Shown in pieces: positions 1 through 12,500 of a DNA stretch of 64,000 bases. Under the pieces are notes generated by a model. That model searched no databases. It saw nothing but the letters and a program-made list of their open reading frames with translations, and was not told where the DNA came from. The position numbers were made by a program, and so were the translations under genes. Position 1 is the first letter of the stretch. Every line of letters starts with the position of its first letter. Location: NCBI GenBank assembly GCA_016647705.1, contig CM028328.1, positions 1,164,001-1,228,000 on the forward strand. Reading direction: 5' to 3'. The DNA comes from Eucommia ulmoides. Its lineage: Eukaryota; Streptophyta; Magnoliopsida; Garryales; Eucommiaceae.

Positions 1-300
1 ACGTAACGGTAGGGAGATACGAGTAACTGAATGATCTCTCCATTCTTATGGTAACAAGCTAATCACTCTATAAAAAGGGTAGAAGGTAACTGATAATATA
101 CTCTCTGATTGGTGTGTGCAATTTATTCTCACTATATTCAGATTAACTTATTCTCACGCTGGAAGTTCTTTGACTGACACCACACCGGTGTCCCCCATTA
201 GAATTCACGGTTTTGCAGATAGAGAAGAAAGACGAAATATTTTTTGGTACGTGCAGAGCTGGACATGTGACAGAAAATTTTTGACATCTCCTTTATTTAA
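1..300 (+). mobile_element. Possible 3' part of an LTR (remnant)
   Basis: A TATA-like CTATAAAAAGGG near 68 is followed by a transcribed-looking stretch with no long ORF, the layout of an LTR promoter and R/U5 region. The left edge lies outside the window, so terminal repeats and a target duplication cannot be checked. It could equally be anonymous intergenic DNA. Confidence 0.3.
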
Positions 301-380
301 TCATGTCCTCTTTCATCCTTAATGAAAAAATGATACTTGTTGATTAGTAGATTTCGTTAATTCACATTCTATTAGAACTT

Positions 381-1784
381 GGGGACTTTAATCATGGAGT
401 GAGATATCTTATTATGGCACTATGCTGAGTAATGAATGGGGACAATACCATAATCACAATCATACAAGATTTGGTTGAATACTTCATTTTTTTAGTTTTT
501 TGAATGTCAATTTCAAACCATTTTTCATAATTTTTTTCATATATTTAGAACTTTTGTTGATTATATCCACTTTTTTAATATTGTTTTCTGATTTTAAGTA
601 TTGTTTGATGTATGAGAGTGTATTCTTAAGATTATTCGAAGAGATGATCGATCAAGGTGCGCGTAAGTTGATTTAAACACACTTTATCGTAAAACCCAGA
701 AAAAAAGAATGATACATTTTAATGATATTGAAAATTAGTGTATAAGAAATTCTATTAGTGTTTCTATTAGGGTGAACAGATTAGTAATATGTATATAGAG
801 AGAAAAAAGGCAAATACTTTTTGGGTGTGTCTAAATATACACTTCTTTTTTCGCCGGCGAAAATCTGTCTCTCTCATCCTCCTAATACCTTGTTCCTACC
901 ATCCACCCACCTCCAGCTCCCACTCCACCCCCTACAATCATTGACCACCGTTGTCAACCCCTTTCCCTGTCGTACTCTTCATCCTCCTCTTCTTTCCTCT
1001 CTCTCTTTATATATATATATATATGTACATACTTGGATTTGCAAATCTGATGCATGGAAGTAGTTAGAAAAAAAAAATTACATATAGGATCATCTTTACT
1101 TTTATATTTTTGGGTACAAATTCTACCCTTATTACAAAAAGAAAAATAGTTATGTCTTTAAAATTTCTACATCGTGTAAATGCCATAAAAAAAAAAAAAA
1201 AAAAAAAAAACTTGCATAAATGAAGTTCTTATGTAATTATCTTCCCATTCAAATTTAATGGTCAAGTCAACTGCTGGCCCATGACATTTAATTCTTGTGG
1301 AAATCGTTGATAAGCTAAATTACACTTTATACCCTTAAACTTTGACTGTAATCTCAATTTATCCCCTAATATATATCATTTTTCGCAATCTACCTTTCAA
1401 AAATTAAATTTTTACCTCACATTTCATCCATTCTAATTGCAAGAGCAATAACACGTGCATCGCACTCTAATTTTTTCTTAAATTTTACTTCAATTATGAT
1501 GTACATGTTGTTGTTCTAACAATTAAGATTGACAAAAACTTAAGAGGTGTTAGTCTGGTTGGTAAGAGATGTATCACATTTCTTTGTCAATTAATATTCG
1601 ACTTTCCTAGAAAAAACTCTAGGAATTAAATATTGAATTCAATCATAAATACACTAGGTCGATGTGAGTGAGTGTATCCTGGAGAGATGATTCGCTGAAG
1701 TGCACGTTAGTTGACCTGTATACAACATACTGTATAGTAAAAAATAAACAAATCATGTTGATCAGACCAATTACAGACATAAAT
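381..1784. repeat. Large tandem duplication, copy 1
   Basis: This 1404-base unit is followed directly by a second copy. The join falls after ACAGACATAAAT, where the sequence restarts with GGGGACTTTNATCATGGAG. The unit contains a pyrimidine-rich block with CATCCTCCTAATACC, a TA microsatellite and an A-tract, and has no credible coding region. It is intergenic, upstream of the ZIP gene. Confidence 0.85.
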
Positions 1785-3243
1785 GGGGACTTTGATCATG
1801 GAGTGAGATATCTTATGGGCATCATGCTGAGGAATGAATGGGGACAATACCATAATCACAATCATATAAGATTTGGTTGAATACTTCATTTTTTTTTTTG
1901 TTTTTTTAAATGTCAATTTCAAACCATTTTTCATAATTTTTCCCATATATTTTGGAACTTTTGTTAATTATATCCAATTTTTAAATAATGTTTTTTGATT
2001 TTAAGTATTGGTGGATGTGTGGCAGTGTATCCTTAAGATTGTCCGGAGAAATAAACGGTTGAGATGTGCGTAAATTGATTTGGATACACTTTATCGTAAA
2101 ACCCAGAAAAAAAAAAGAATGATACATTTTAATGACGTTGAAGGTTAGTGTATAAGAAATTATATGAGTGCTTTCTATATAGAGAGAGAAAAAAAGTAGA
2201 TACTTTTTGGGTGTGTCTAAATGTACACTCCTTTTTTCTCTGGTGAAACTCTCTCTCTCTCATCCTCCTAATACCTTGTTCCCACCATCCATCCACCTCT
2301 TGCTCCCACCTCACCCCCTACATTCATCCTCCTCCTAATACCTTGTTCCCACCATCCACCCACCTCCAGCTCTCACCCCACCCCCTACAATCATCGGCCA
2401 CCGTTGTCAACCCCCTCTCCTGTCGTACCCTTCATCCTCCTCTTCTTTCCTCTCTCTCTCTCTCTTATATATATATATATATACACACATACCTAAATTT
2501 GCAAATCCGATGCATGGGAGTAGTTAGAAAAAAATATATATGTATAGAATCATCTTTACTTTAATTTTTTGGGGTACAAATTCTACCATTATTACAAAAA
2601 GAAAAAGAAAAATAGTTATTTCTTTAAAATTTCTACATTGTGTAAATGCAAAAAAAAAAAAAAAAGACTTGCATAAATGAAGTTCTTATGTAATTATTTT
2701 CCCATTCAAATTTAATGGTCAAGTCAACTGCTGGCCCATGACATTTAATTCTTGTTGAAATTGTTGATAAGCTAAATTACACTTTATACCCTTAAACTTT
2801 GAGTGTAATCTCAATGTATCCCCTAATATATATCATTTTTCGCAATCTACCTTCCAAAATTTAAATTTTTACCTCACATTTCATCCTTTCTAATTGCAAT
2901 AGAAATAACACGTGCATCGCACTCTTATTTTTTTCTTAAATTTTTCTTCAATTATGATGCACATGTTGTTGTTCTAACAATTAAGATTGATAAAAATTCA
3001 AGAGGTGTTAGTCTGGTTGATAAGAAAATGTATCACATTTTTTTGTCAATCAGGATTCGACTTTCCTAGAGAAAACTCTAGGAATTGAATCTTGAATTCA
3101 ATTCTAAATGAACTAGGTCGATGTGAGAGAATGTGCCCTGGAGAAATGATTAGTCAAAGTGTTTGTAAGTTGACCCGTATACAACTTACTGTATAGTAAA
3201 AAATAAACAAAACATGTCGATCAGACCAATTACAGACATAAAT
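1785..3243. repeat. Large tandem duplication, copy 2
   Basis: Second copy of the unit at 381-1784, alignable from end to end with scattered substitutions and indels. It is about 55 bases longer, mainly because a roughly 70-base pyrimidine-rich block starting CATCCTCCTAATACC is itself duplicated within about 2260-2395. No gene is visible. Confidence 0.85.
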
Positions 3244-4214
3244 AAAACTTTGCCTCGTACATTGCAAAAAAGTTAACAGGTTAAAGGACATTATTGAAAT
3301 TTCACTCAAATATTAGGGGCACAAAGTGTAATTTAACCTAACATAAACATAAACATCATTGTAGGGTCCAAGCCCGGGGGGACTAGGAATAATATAGTCA
3401 ACCAAATTTTGGTACCATCCCCCACTTGAGATTCCTTCCAAGTAATGCCATGACAAATTGATTTGGATATTGCTTTCTCATACATCAATTGTGTTTGACA
3501 AATTGTTTATTGATAGATTATTATTTTTTTAATTAATTTTTGATGGAGTGAATCTGGAAACGGGGTTTTGATCGAATGAATCGATTGAACGGGTTGAATA
3601 TGTAGTTAAGTTTCTAATCAGATAAATCAATTGAACCTAACTGATTTAGTTCAGATAGATCTAGTAGAAAATTAGATTGATACATTCAACAGTGATATGC
3701 TTGAAAAGTTTGGTTTGTTGCTACGTATAACACTAAATCGGTCAAGTATGCCCCCCATCGATTTAGTGGTTCAGGACATCTCTCGTATCCCTGATTCAAG
3801 ATCACAGAGGGTAAAACAATCCAATAGCCTAAATGCCTGAAAAATTGATAAGAAATGTCTACGAGGCACACCATATTCTGGATCAAAGGCTTAGTTTTTG
3901 GGGGGTGAGGAATCAAGTAATTTTTTTAAAAAAAATTACATATAAAAATATATAATAAACTCCCTAAAAAAAATTAGGCCCCTCAACTGATTTACCGAAT
4001 CGGTTGTTGTTTGGGATGTTCAACCGTGGCATTTCAAATTCGCCAAAATCTCAAAATATGGGATGTTCAACACGAAGAACTTCAGCCTCACATTTGAGCT
4101 CTTAATTGGTTAACTACCTCTTGAGTAATCTTTTGAAGTTTCACTCTTATCGAAGATACTCAATCTCATGCTTAAGGGTTTTCACCGCTCCAGATCTTGT
4201 TTTCAGCTACCTGT
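3244..4214. other. Intergenic DNA, nothing recognised
   Basis: AT-rich sequence with short poorly coding ORFs only. Around 3300-3345 lies a GGGGCACAAAGTGTAATTTAACC-type end, the signature of the low-complexity foldback MITEs common in this window. I see no other gene or element edge. Confidence 0.5.
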
Positions 4215-4219
4215 TGGAC

Positions 4220-5062
4220 TGATTTCAATGTTACAAAATAAAAAACGTTGTTAATAATTTTGAATTTAAAATGGATTGTGTTCAATACTTGACTTTCTAA
4301 TCGAAATATTTCATCATTTTATATTTCGATTGTGTTCAATACTCCACTGAACCTAAGAAGTTTCCCCTGATAACAGTTCAAGTTTCTTTCTTTCGTTATT
4401 CAAAAAAATGTTGTTGAAAAATAATGAAAAACGTGTTAAGTTTAATAGAGTGATAAAATGATAAAAATATCTCATTAGAAATTCATTTGCTAGGTGTCAC
4501 AGTCCAAGCCTTTGTAGGCTAGAAAGCGGACCATGTGGCGCTAACTAAGGGATCGCCTAGTAGCAAGTTTGAAGATCTGAGAATCTTTAATAGCGGAAGC
4601 GGTTTCAATAGCAACAAATTTCTCTATAACAACACATGCCGGCAATATAGGGAAAAATACAATTATAATAACAACAATTGTATTAATATAAAATGTTACA
4701 AGGTGTGAAAGACTTGAATGATTTCAAGAGTATGTCCTTCCATATAATACTTTAAACAAAAAAAATACAAGTGATAACAATAGATATCATTATGCTCGAG
4801 GAGATACAATGAAGTCTTTCTACAAGGAATTAAAGAAATAAACTAAACTAGTTTAGAAAACAAATGAAAAAGGTCACGGATTAACGGTCATGTGCGAGAA
4901 CAAGCACTAGACAAGCTAAGACTGTGACACTAGGCACAACCTATTTTTTGTTCAAATTCGTTAATAACGTTTTCAATTTTGATGGATTGAAATAAATATA
5001 AAATTTAAGAGATCAAATGTACAATTTGATAAACTTTAGGGGCACGAAATGTAATTTTCCCA
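4220..5062. mobile_element. Foldback MITE family A, copy 1 (split by a solo LTR)
   Basis: The two halves (about 4220-4494 and 4936-5062) match the other family A copies. Conserved blocks are AAAACGTTGTTAAT, the GTGCTCARYAYGTGA-type region, CACTAAACCTAAG and the terminal CAATTTGACAAACTT and AATTTTCCC. The family is a long imperfect inverted repeat of about 500 bases ending GGGAAAATTATATTTTTGG. This copy is interrupted at 4495-4930 by an LTR. No coding capacity is seen, so any movement would need a transposase supplied in trans. Confidence 0.75.
4495..4930 (+). mobile_element. Solo LTR (TGTCACAGTC...GACTGTGACA) inside MITE A1
   Basis: The 436-base insert starts TGTCACAGTC and ends GACTGTGACA, a 10-base inverted repeat with TG...CA ends. 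It is flanked by the perfect 5-base direct repeat CTAGG (4490-4494 and 4931-4935). There is no internal retroelement domain, so this is a solo LTR left by LTR-LTR recombination. The orientation is arbitrary. Confidence 0.85.
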
Positions 5063-5117
5063 AAGAAAATCTGTACTACACTTCGCAATGGTCGTCGTCT
5101 TCCGCAATTTGCTGTAC

Positions 5118-5224
5118 TCTCTCTCTCTCTCACTCTCTCTCTCTCTAAGCTGTCTCCGTCCATGGCTGCGTGTGTGTGTGTGTAGTACAATAGCCCCACG
5201 CGACGAACAGTTTACATATAAAAA
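5118..5224 (+). promoter_or_regulatory. Probable core promoter of the ZIP gene
   Basis: A CT microsatellite (about 5118-5147) and a TG run lie upstream of a TATA-like CATATAAAA at 5216-5224, about 64 bases before the ATG at 5288. Pyrimidine-rich tracts next to TATA boxes are common in plant promoters. The transcription start is inferred, not seen. Confidence 0.45.
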
Positions 5225-5287
5225 CCCCCTCAAGAAAATGAGGTCTTCCTTCAACAACTCCCTTCTTTGTCTTCGTCTTCGTCTCAA

Positions 5288-8280
5288 ATGGCGAAATCCC
5301 GATCCAGATACCTTCTCCTCCTCCTTGTTTTCTTCCTCTTCGTAATTATCTCCGTCTCCGCGCACGGCGGCGATCACGACGACGATGCGGATGCTGATGC
5401 AGACACCGATTCGGACGCGGATTCGCCGAAGCCGGATCTCAGATCTAGACCGTTGATTCTGGTGAAGATTTGGTGTTTGATACTCGTTTTCGTCGGGACT
5501 TTCGTCGGAGGGATATCGCCTTGCTTCTTGAAATGGAACGAGGGGTTTCTGGTGATCGGAACACAATTCGCCGGCGGCGTGTTCTTGGGGACTGCGCTGA
5601 TGCATTTTCTGAGCGATTCGAACGAGACGTTCGGGGATTTGACGGACAAAGAGTATCCGTTTGCTTTCATGCTGGCCAGCGCCGGGTATTTGATCACTAT
5701 GCTCGCCGATTGCGTCATCTCTTTTGTCTACGACCGGCAAATCAATGGCTCCGCCGCCGGCGATCCTCGGCGTCAAGGTCTCTGATTATTTTCAATCCTC
5801 TTAAATATATATATAGTTTTGAAATTTGTTGGTTAGGGTTTCGTGTTCTTGGATTTCTGTTTCCATTATCAGAAAACTTGGAACATAAATCGAAATCTTG
5901 GAACATTTTTTGCTGTTTTCATAATGATTTGTTCGTAGAAAACGGAGATCAGAACTGTAAATGATTCAAATTTTGATTTATTTTTGCAATTGCAGGTGTT
6001 GTTCTTCATGATATTAAGGAGGTTGAAGAAAATGGAAGAAATTCACAGCCGCAACTACAGGTGCCTACAAATTATGAGTTTTTTGCACTTTGCACCCTTA
6101 AATTTAAGAGAAATTCTACTTTACCCCTCGTCGTTTTAATTTGAATATATTAACCTTGAAGTATCTAAATCGTCAGTCAGTATGTTCATAATTTTTTATG
6201 ACAGAATTCACCCATGTGTGATTATGTGTGTTGACTAGGTCTAGAGTTCCTAATTTGAAAAATTCACGATTTAATGTATTCAAAGTGAAAAAATCGGAGA
6301 AAAAGTGGAATTTTTCTGAAATTTTAGAGTGCAAAGTGCAAAAATCTCATAAATTATTATTATATTAATAGGAACTAAAAGGAATTATATAATTTTTTAA
6401 AAATTTTAAATATTAAAAAACTAGGAAATGAAAAAAGTAACTCAAAAGTGTTTGTATTATATATATATATACACACAATAACAACAATTAAACTTTTGTC
6501 CTACTTATATAGGATTGGCTACATGAATTCGTTTTATGGCATAATGATCGATCAAGAGTTATCCTCTCAGTCATATTTAATGTCATTAAATCAATTCTAA
6601 TAGTCTCGTCCAATATCTTCTTAGGTCTACTTTTCCTTCTAGTAGTCCCTTGAAATAAATTACATTTTTGCACTAGTGCTTCAACCGGTCTTCTATACAT
6701 ATTCACAAACCATCGTAAACGATTTTCTATAATTTTTTTCTTCGATAGGTGTTATTCTTAAATTCTCTCTAATAATTTAAGAATTTTAATTTAATCCATT
6801 TTTGTCTTCTCATCCATCCAACACAGCATCTTCATTTCTGTCACTCCAATTTTCTAGATATGTGTTGTTTTTATCACTCAACATTTTGAACCATATAGAA
6901 ATGTTGGTTTTATGGCAGTTTTGTAGAACTTTCCTTTAAATTTCAACAGAATCTTACGATCACAAATCACCCTAACTGCATTTCTCCACTTTAACCAATC
7001 TGTCTTGACTCTATGTGTAATATCCTCCTCGATTTGGTCATTATTTTGAATCATTGAACCTATATATCTAAAATAATCAATTTTTGCCACCTTCTCGTCT
7101 CCAATTTTTGACCGCACCAACATTTTTTTGAGTATTACTGAAATTGTAATGCATGTATTCTGTCTTGTTTCGACTAATTTAAAATATAATTAAATTTTAT
7201 TTTTTTTGAAGTGGATTGTGAAATTATTTAGCCACAATTTTATTCGAAAGACTTTCATAATGCACCTATTCCCCTCACATGCATTTTTTTAAAAAAAAAA
7301 TAGGCGTTGTAATTTATTATATAAATATCATTTAAGTATAAAAATTAAAAATAATTAAATTAACTAATTAATCATTTTATTTTGCGTAGATGAAGTAAAT
7401 AGATTAAATTTTTAATTAAATTAAGATAATTTGGATGTTTATTTTTTAAAATAAAATATATATATAAGTTATTAAATCATTTTTTTGAAAAAATGTCCAA
7501 AAGGGAAAATTATATCTTTGGTCCTGGGTGGTTGTTTATTGGATCCTGAAGTTTGTCAAATTGTATATTTGATCCATTGAATTCCACACTGGTTTGAATC
7601 CCACAAAATGAAAACGTTGGTATTGAGTTTAGAAGGAAAATGGGTTGTACTTAGTACGTGACCTTCTATTTAAAATATTATCATTTTGTCACTCCACTGA
7701 ATCTATAACGTTTTTTGTTAATATTTTTCTAACAACAATTCGTCTGAAAATTCAGGATGATGTCACGAACCACCACTTTACCAAAGCCCCTCTAGTCACC
7801 GCCACTTCATTTGGCGATAGCGTCCTCCTGATCGCCGCCCTGTGCTTCCACTCTGTCTTCGAGGGCATAGCAATCGGCGTCGCCGAGACGAAAGCCGACG
7901 CCTGGAGAGCCCTATGGACCGTCTGTCTCCACAAGATCTTTGCCGCCATCGCCATGGGCATCGCCCTCCTCCGGATGATCCCAGATCGTCCGCTCCTCTC
8001 GTGCACCCTCTACGCCTTCTTTTTCGCGGTGTCGACTCCGATCGGAATCGGGATCGGGATTGCCATCGACGCTGTGACGCAGGGCGCCGTTGCCGACTGG
8101 ATCTACGCCATATCGATGGGGATTGCGTGCGGCGTCTTCATATACGTGTCGATCAACCATTTGCTGTCGAAAGGGTATAGGCCGGAGAGATTGGTCGCCA
8201 TTGATAAGCCTCATTTTAGGTTTCTTGCTGTTCTGTTGGGGGTTGGGGTTATTGCAGTTGTCATGATATGGGACACTTGA
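5288..8280 (+). CDS. ZIP11: ZIP family zinc/iron transporter (ZIP2/ZIP11-like)
   Basis: Integral-membrane transporter predicted to import zinc and related divalent metals into the cytosol. Three exons, 5288-5777, 5996-6060 and 7756-8280, all with GT-AG sites, join in frame to 359 aa, the usual family length. An N-terminal signal peptide ends near VSA, followed by an acidic HGGDHDDD stretch that may bind metal. Eight membrane segments follow. The ZIP signature [10 protein letters not shown] lies in segment IV and [14 protein letters not shown] in segment V, with the metal-ligand His and Glu present. The chain ends VVMIWDT, as in the ZIP2/ZIP11 clade. The variable loop before segment IV lacks the usual HxHxH run and has only NHH. 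The ATG at 5288 is chosen because the same frame upstream has no other ATG before the probable TATA box. Intron 2 (1.7 kb) carries a LINE fragment and two MITE pieces. ZIP11 rather than ZIP2 is judged from remembered similarity. Confidence 0.93.
6085..6350. mobile_element. Small foldback MITE in ZIP intron 2
   Basis: The left end TTTTTTGCACTTTGCACCC is mirrored by GTGCAAAGTGCAAAAATC at the right, with partly complementary arms between. It belongs to the 'cannot-code' foldback elements ending in GCACTTTG-type repeats. No clear target duplication was found. Confidence 0.6.
6488..7135 (-). mobile_element. LINE retrotransposon 3' fragment in ZIP intron 2
   Basis: Two reverse-strand ORFs (7123-6878, then 6706-6488 in another frame) match the C-terminal end of plant L1-type LINE reverse transcriptases. 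They show the [17 protein letters not shown] block, [26 protein letters not shown] and the trailing RPKK...TLDR region. The catalytic palm domain is absent and the frame is broken, so this is a dead 5'-truncated piece, antisense to the ZIP gene. Confidence 0.8.
7500..7725. mobile_element. MITE family A, copy 2 (half element) next to the ZIP exon 3 acceptor
   Basis: Starts AGGGAAAATTATATCTTTGG and follows the family A left arm through AAGTTTGTCAAATTGTATAT, AAAATGAAAACGTTGG, TGGGTTGTACTTAGTACGTG and CACTCCACTGAATCTA. The right arm is missing. It stops about 30 bases before the exon 3 splice acceptor at 7755/7756, so it borders the acceptor's pyrimidine tract. Confidence 0.75.
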
Positions 8281-9005
8281 AGTCAATCTTCTTCTTTTTT
8301 TTTTTCCTTACAGATGGAAAATATGATAGTATTTTTTTTTTTAATTTTTTTTTGAAGGAAAATTCTGTTAAGTAGAGTTTGGTTCAAGGTTTGAAATTGG
8401 GATTATAAATTAATGAATCTAAATTTTTAAATTTTTAATTGGAATCATTGGTATTTTGTTAGGTGGTGTTTGGTTGGTGTTTCTGTTTTTCTGTTTCTAT
8501 TTAAACATCCAATGAATTAGGATGGAATGGGATGCGATGAGAATTAAGTTTTTGTTCTGGAATATTCTAGAAATAAAAACATGTTAAGTAACGACTATCA
8601 TCCTAAAATTTTCCTTTAATTTATGAAAACAAAAACTTTTAGTTGTAATGTTCTTTTTTTTTTTTTTTTATGGTAATGAGAATAGTTTTGTGGAAGTGAA
8701 CAAAAATTAATTAATTTTTTTTTTTTTTGTTTCTTAAATTCTTAAAGAATTTAGGAATTGTTATTTTTGTAATTGTATTCTCACTAAACAGTTTGTATAT
8801 ACTGTTATTGTGAACCTTGCTATTATTAAATATAATTATTTTCGCTATTTTAAATCATCTAATCTTTAGGCTTACTATTAGACCAAAATTTTTCTAGACT
8901 CAGAAGCTTGGCCCAATGGAAACAAACGAGAAAAAAAAAAAAAAAATGAACTTGAAATCATAAGCATACCATTTTAAAATAAAAAATTCAGACGTCATTT
9001 TTTTT
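8281..9005. other. ZIP 3' flank with MITE family B remnant
   Basis: AT-rich DNA between the convergent ZIP and membrane-protein genes. At about 8457-8690 a TTAGGTGGTGTTTGGTTGGTG end is followed by CTGGAATATTCTAGAAATAAAAAC and TTATGAAAAC blocks that also occur in family B copies at about 36.0, 45.4 and 47.1 kb. The rest is homopolymer-rich with no gene. Confidence 0.55.
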
Positions 9006-9182
9006 TATATATTCATGAGTGTTTCCACACCCACACAGGGTGTGTAAGACTACTCTCGTTCGGGGAGCGTGGCTGACCCAAACGACAATTGTTTTTCTGC
9101 AATCTCAAACCCCTAATCCTATAGAGACCCTTCAACTGCTTTAACTTAAACGGGTCTTACCACTTGAGCCACATTTTGTTGG
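9006..9182 (-). mobile_element. tRNA-derived SINE-like repeat, copy 1
   Basis: Read on the minus strand it begins near TGTGGCTCAAGTGGTAAGAC, an A-box-like start. A B-box-like GGTTTGAGATT follows and it ends in a T-rich plus-strand run (a poly-A tail on minus) after CACTCATGAATATAT. Two further copies (26050-26235 and 28850-29040) share the order and the same orientation. Confidence 0.6.
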
Positions 9183-9404
9183 TAAAAATTAAGACATCGT
9201 TGAACTACTAAAATAAGCCTCTCCTCTTTAAACAGACAACTGAACCAAAACATCATCAGATAGGTTACATTGCCTAAAAATAAAACAAAATTGCATTTCT
9301 TGAAAGAAACACTTTTTTTGTGGTACATTTTAACTACAAAATCTGTCATAAAGTCCTTGAAAACGTGAGAAAATCTGTCAACCTTATTTAGAGAGGTCCG
9401 TGAA

Positions 9405-9512
9405 AATGTGAGAAAAAACAAGGTAAGGTTGCGTACAATAGACCTAAGTGGTCTGACCCTTCCTCGAACCCCACGCATAGCGGGTGTTTTAGCACCGGGC
9501 TGCCCTTTTTTA
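9405..9512 (+). mobile_element. Au-type SINE, 3' part
   Basis: Contains the hallmark TGCGTACAATAGACC, GGTCTGACCCTTCC, CGCATAGCGGGTG and CACCGGGCTGCCCTTTTTT of plant Au-family SINEs. The 5' tRNA-related half is missing. It sits 18 bases beyond the stop codon of the minus-strand membrane-protein gene, so it probably lies antisense in that gene's 3' UTR. Confidence 0.8.
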
Positions 9513-9529
9513 TTACAACTTTGGATGAA

Positions 9530-12500
9530 CTAAAGCTCCACATGAAGAACTTTCTCCAAACAAAATGATACAATTACTGGCCCTGCAAAATCCCCAATTG
9601 CACAGCCTGAAAAAAAAAATAGAAATAAATTAGAAGTGAAAAAAAAAAAAAAGGAGGGAGGGGGGGGGGGGGAAGAGAGAGATTTATAAATTATTTTTAG
9701 GGTTAATGGCAATTTTTAGTGTTTTGCCCGAATTGTACTTTACACCCTGTAGTACTTTCGCGCACACTTACTTCCCCAATATAGTTTAAACTAAAATTCA
9801 ACGGTTATATTTTACGTTAAAGTTGTGATAGTCAAAGCTCGAAGAGTTAAAATTAATAAATTATTTAATATTAATTAATATTTTTACCCCAAGATCGGGT
9901 GGGGTTGAATAATATCTGTTTGCCCTCCGGATTTTTTTTCGTTTTCCTTTATTCCCCCAGATCGGGTATAAAGATAAATTTGTTATTTCGCAAAATTCTG
10001 TTAATTATTTAACCGTTACACTTAAGTCATAAACATAGAAAGGGTAAGAGCTGACAAATATACCACAGATATAAAATACAAATCGGTCAAATTACATGGG
10101 ACAAAGTGTAATTAACCCTTATTTTTATGTTCAATTAACAATTATAAAGACTATTGTAATGTGATAAAAGTAAGATTAATAAAATTTTATTGATTAAAGT
10201 CCCGCTTACTAATTTTTATTACTTAGATTTGTTCCTCAACTAAAAACCCTAAATAACGTTTTAAAAATTATCGTACTTTTGCTATGCTCACTAGAGGCTT
10301 GTTTGATGGCACTGGAAAATTACTGCTGAAAACTTATAAATTTTGAATTTTAAGTGTTTAATTTATCGAAGTAATTTTTATTTTTTTTAATACTTTTATC
10401 TTCGTATAAATTTTTGTCCCTAAAAATATTTTTACTTTTTTCTTCTGAAATATTTTCTCTATTTTTTCTCAATTTAATATTTTCTCTATCTCTATTTTTT
10501 TTATATAACCTTTTTTAGCAAGAAATTTTAATATTGATGTTAACTGGAGGTTGTGGTAGGTATATGTTTAATGGTTTTAGGTGATAAGCGGTAAAAAAAA
10601 TAAGTGAGTCATAAATCACTTAAAATTGAACAATTTTTAAGTGATACTTATATTTTAAACAGTTGCTTCGTTTTATTATCAAACACACTTAATTTGATAA
10701 ATATTTAATGCGTTCAGTTTTTAAGTGCTGAGTTGCGCTATCAACTAGGCCCCAAGTCAATGGAACTTATATAAAGAAAAACATTTTTTATAGTACTTGG
10801 AAAAAAAAAATAGTAAAAATGGGTTTGTCATCTTTAAAAAAGAGAAGATTCAACTTCTCTAAGGTAGAGTGTTGTGACATCTCTTAGACTTTGGCACCTT
10901 TCCTTAGAAAATTCTCTAAGTATAGAGGCCAAGTCAAGTATATATAGAGATAAGGAACTAGGGCTGGCAAAATAGGTAACAGGTCGTGTAACAGGTCATT
11001 ACACGATAACACGAAACACAATAAGACCCAAATACGAACACGACACGATAAGCATATCGTGTCAGACTACCCAAACACGAACACGACACGAAAATTATCG
11101 TGTCAACACGACACGACACGATAATTTTTTGGGTCACAAGATGAAACGAAACCTATCAGGTAAACACGACACGATAAGACCTGATAGGTTTCTATTACAC
11201 ATTAATCTACCCATTACACGTTAACCCATTACACGCTAATGAACCTGTTAACCTATTAAGTTGACTAAATGAGTAGGGTTAGAGAAATGTGAATATATAT
11301 ATTAGGTACTAAATTATAATATTTGATAATTTGGGGGTGTAAAAATAATTTATTAAATTAACGGGTAACTTATTAGATCTCAGGTTATCGTGTAACCTGA
11401 ATACACGAAATTCTTATCGTGTCTTATCGTGTAACCTATTGGGTTATCAGGTCAACCTGATAACCTGCGCTATTTCTTATCAGGTTATCGGGTCTGACAC
11501 GATAACGACCCGATACCTGATAAGCAAAACCTAGACCTGATAATTTCGTGTTGGTCTCGTGTCGTGTCATTGTGTAAATACCTGTTTTGTCAGCCCTAGA
11601 AGAGGGCTACCATGGAGCCACCATAGTTTCTAAAATATTCTAAGATATCATAGAAAACTCTTGAGCACCCTAAATAACTCCCCTATCTTCCCCTACCCTT
11701 CTAGAGAAATCCAATCTAGAATATTCTTTTGTAAAATATCTAATAGAATTCTCTAGATGATAAATTGTAGCCGTTAGATCGAAATGATCTCAATCATTCA
11801 TTGTAAGGCAGTTGGCCTATATAAAAGGGAGGGAGCTCATTTGCTCTCCACAAAAAGTTGAGAATTGCAATACAAATTTTCTCATTCTCCCAAACTCTCT
11901 CTCTCTCTAAAGCTTTCTAGCTTCCTTTCTTCCTTTTGTTTAGTTGATTGTCTTGGCAAGACTTACTTAGTCCTTCCAAAGGGTTGGAATCGAGATTAAG
12001 TGCCGCATGGTTACTTTGGAGAAGTAAGTCTGTGACAGTGTGGTTGTGTAATATTGAAATAGACTGAAATCAGAATTTAAAATAACCGCATAAAAAAACA
12101 TATGCCTTTATTTCGAATTCTAATTTTAGGGTTTCAATTTCGTGCATCCAAACACTACCTAAGTGCGGGTGATGAAAGTTTCTTACCAATCCATTGACCG
12201 GCTGAAGGGCGAACAATTAATGCACCAAACCCGGCTCCAATAGAAGCAAAAACCAGCGATGAAGTACATCTCACAGTAGTACGATAAATCTTCTTTCCGA
12301 GAAGTTGAATTTGTTGGTTTTTATCGACTTTATCGGTTTCCGCTTCATAGAAAACAGTGGAAAAGAACCGGTAGATATCGATTCCTACCTGAACAACCCA
12401 TGAAGCTAAAACTCCGAGAAAATGTCCTGCTCACAGATCAAAAGGATGGAAATGAAACAGTGTAGGCCAGAGCTAATGCAATCGAATAATAGATGAATTC

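Noticed and set aside
5036-5776. 246-codon antisense ORF over the first ZIP exon
   Set aside because: It mirrors the real exon on the other strand, is highly charged with low-complexity ERERERE stretches, and crosses the probable promoter.
9006-9182. A functional tRNA gene suggested by A- and B-box-like text
   Set aside because: No cloverleaf or acceptor stem can be formed; it is a dispersed SINE-like repeat with an A-rich tail and two sister copies.
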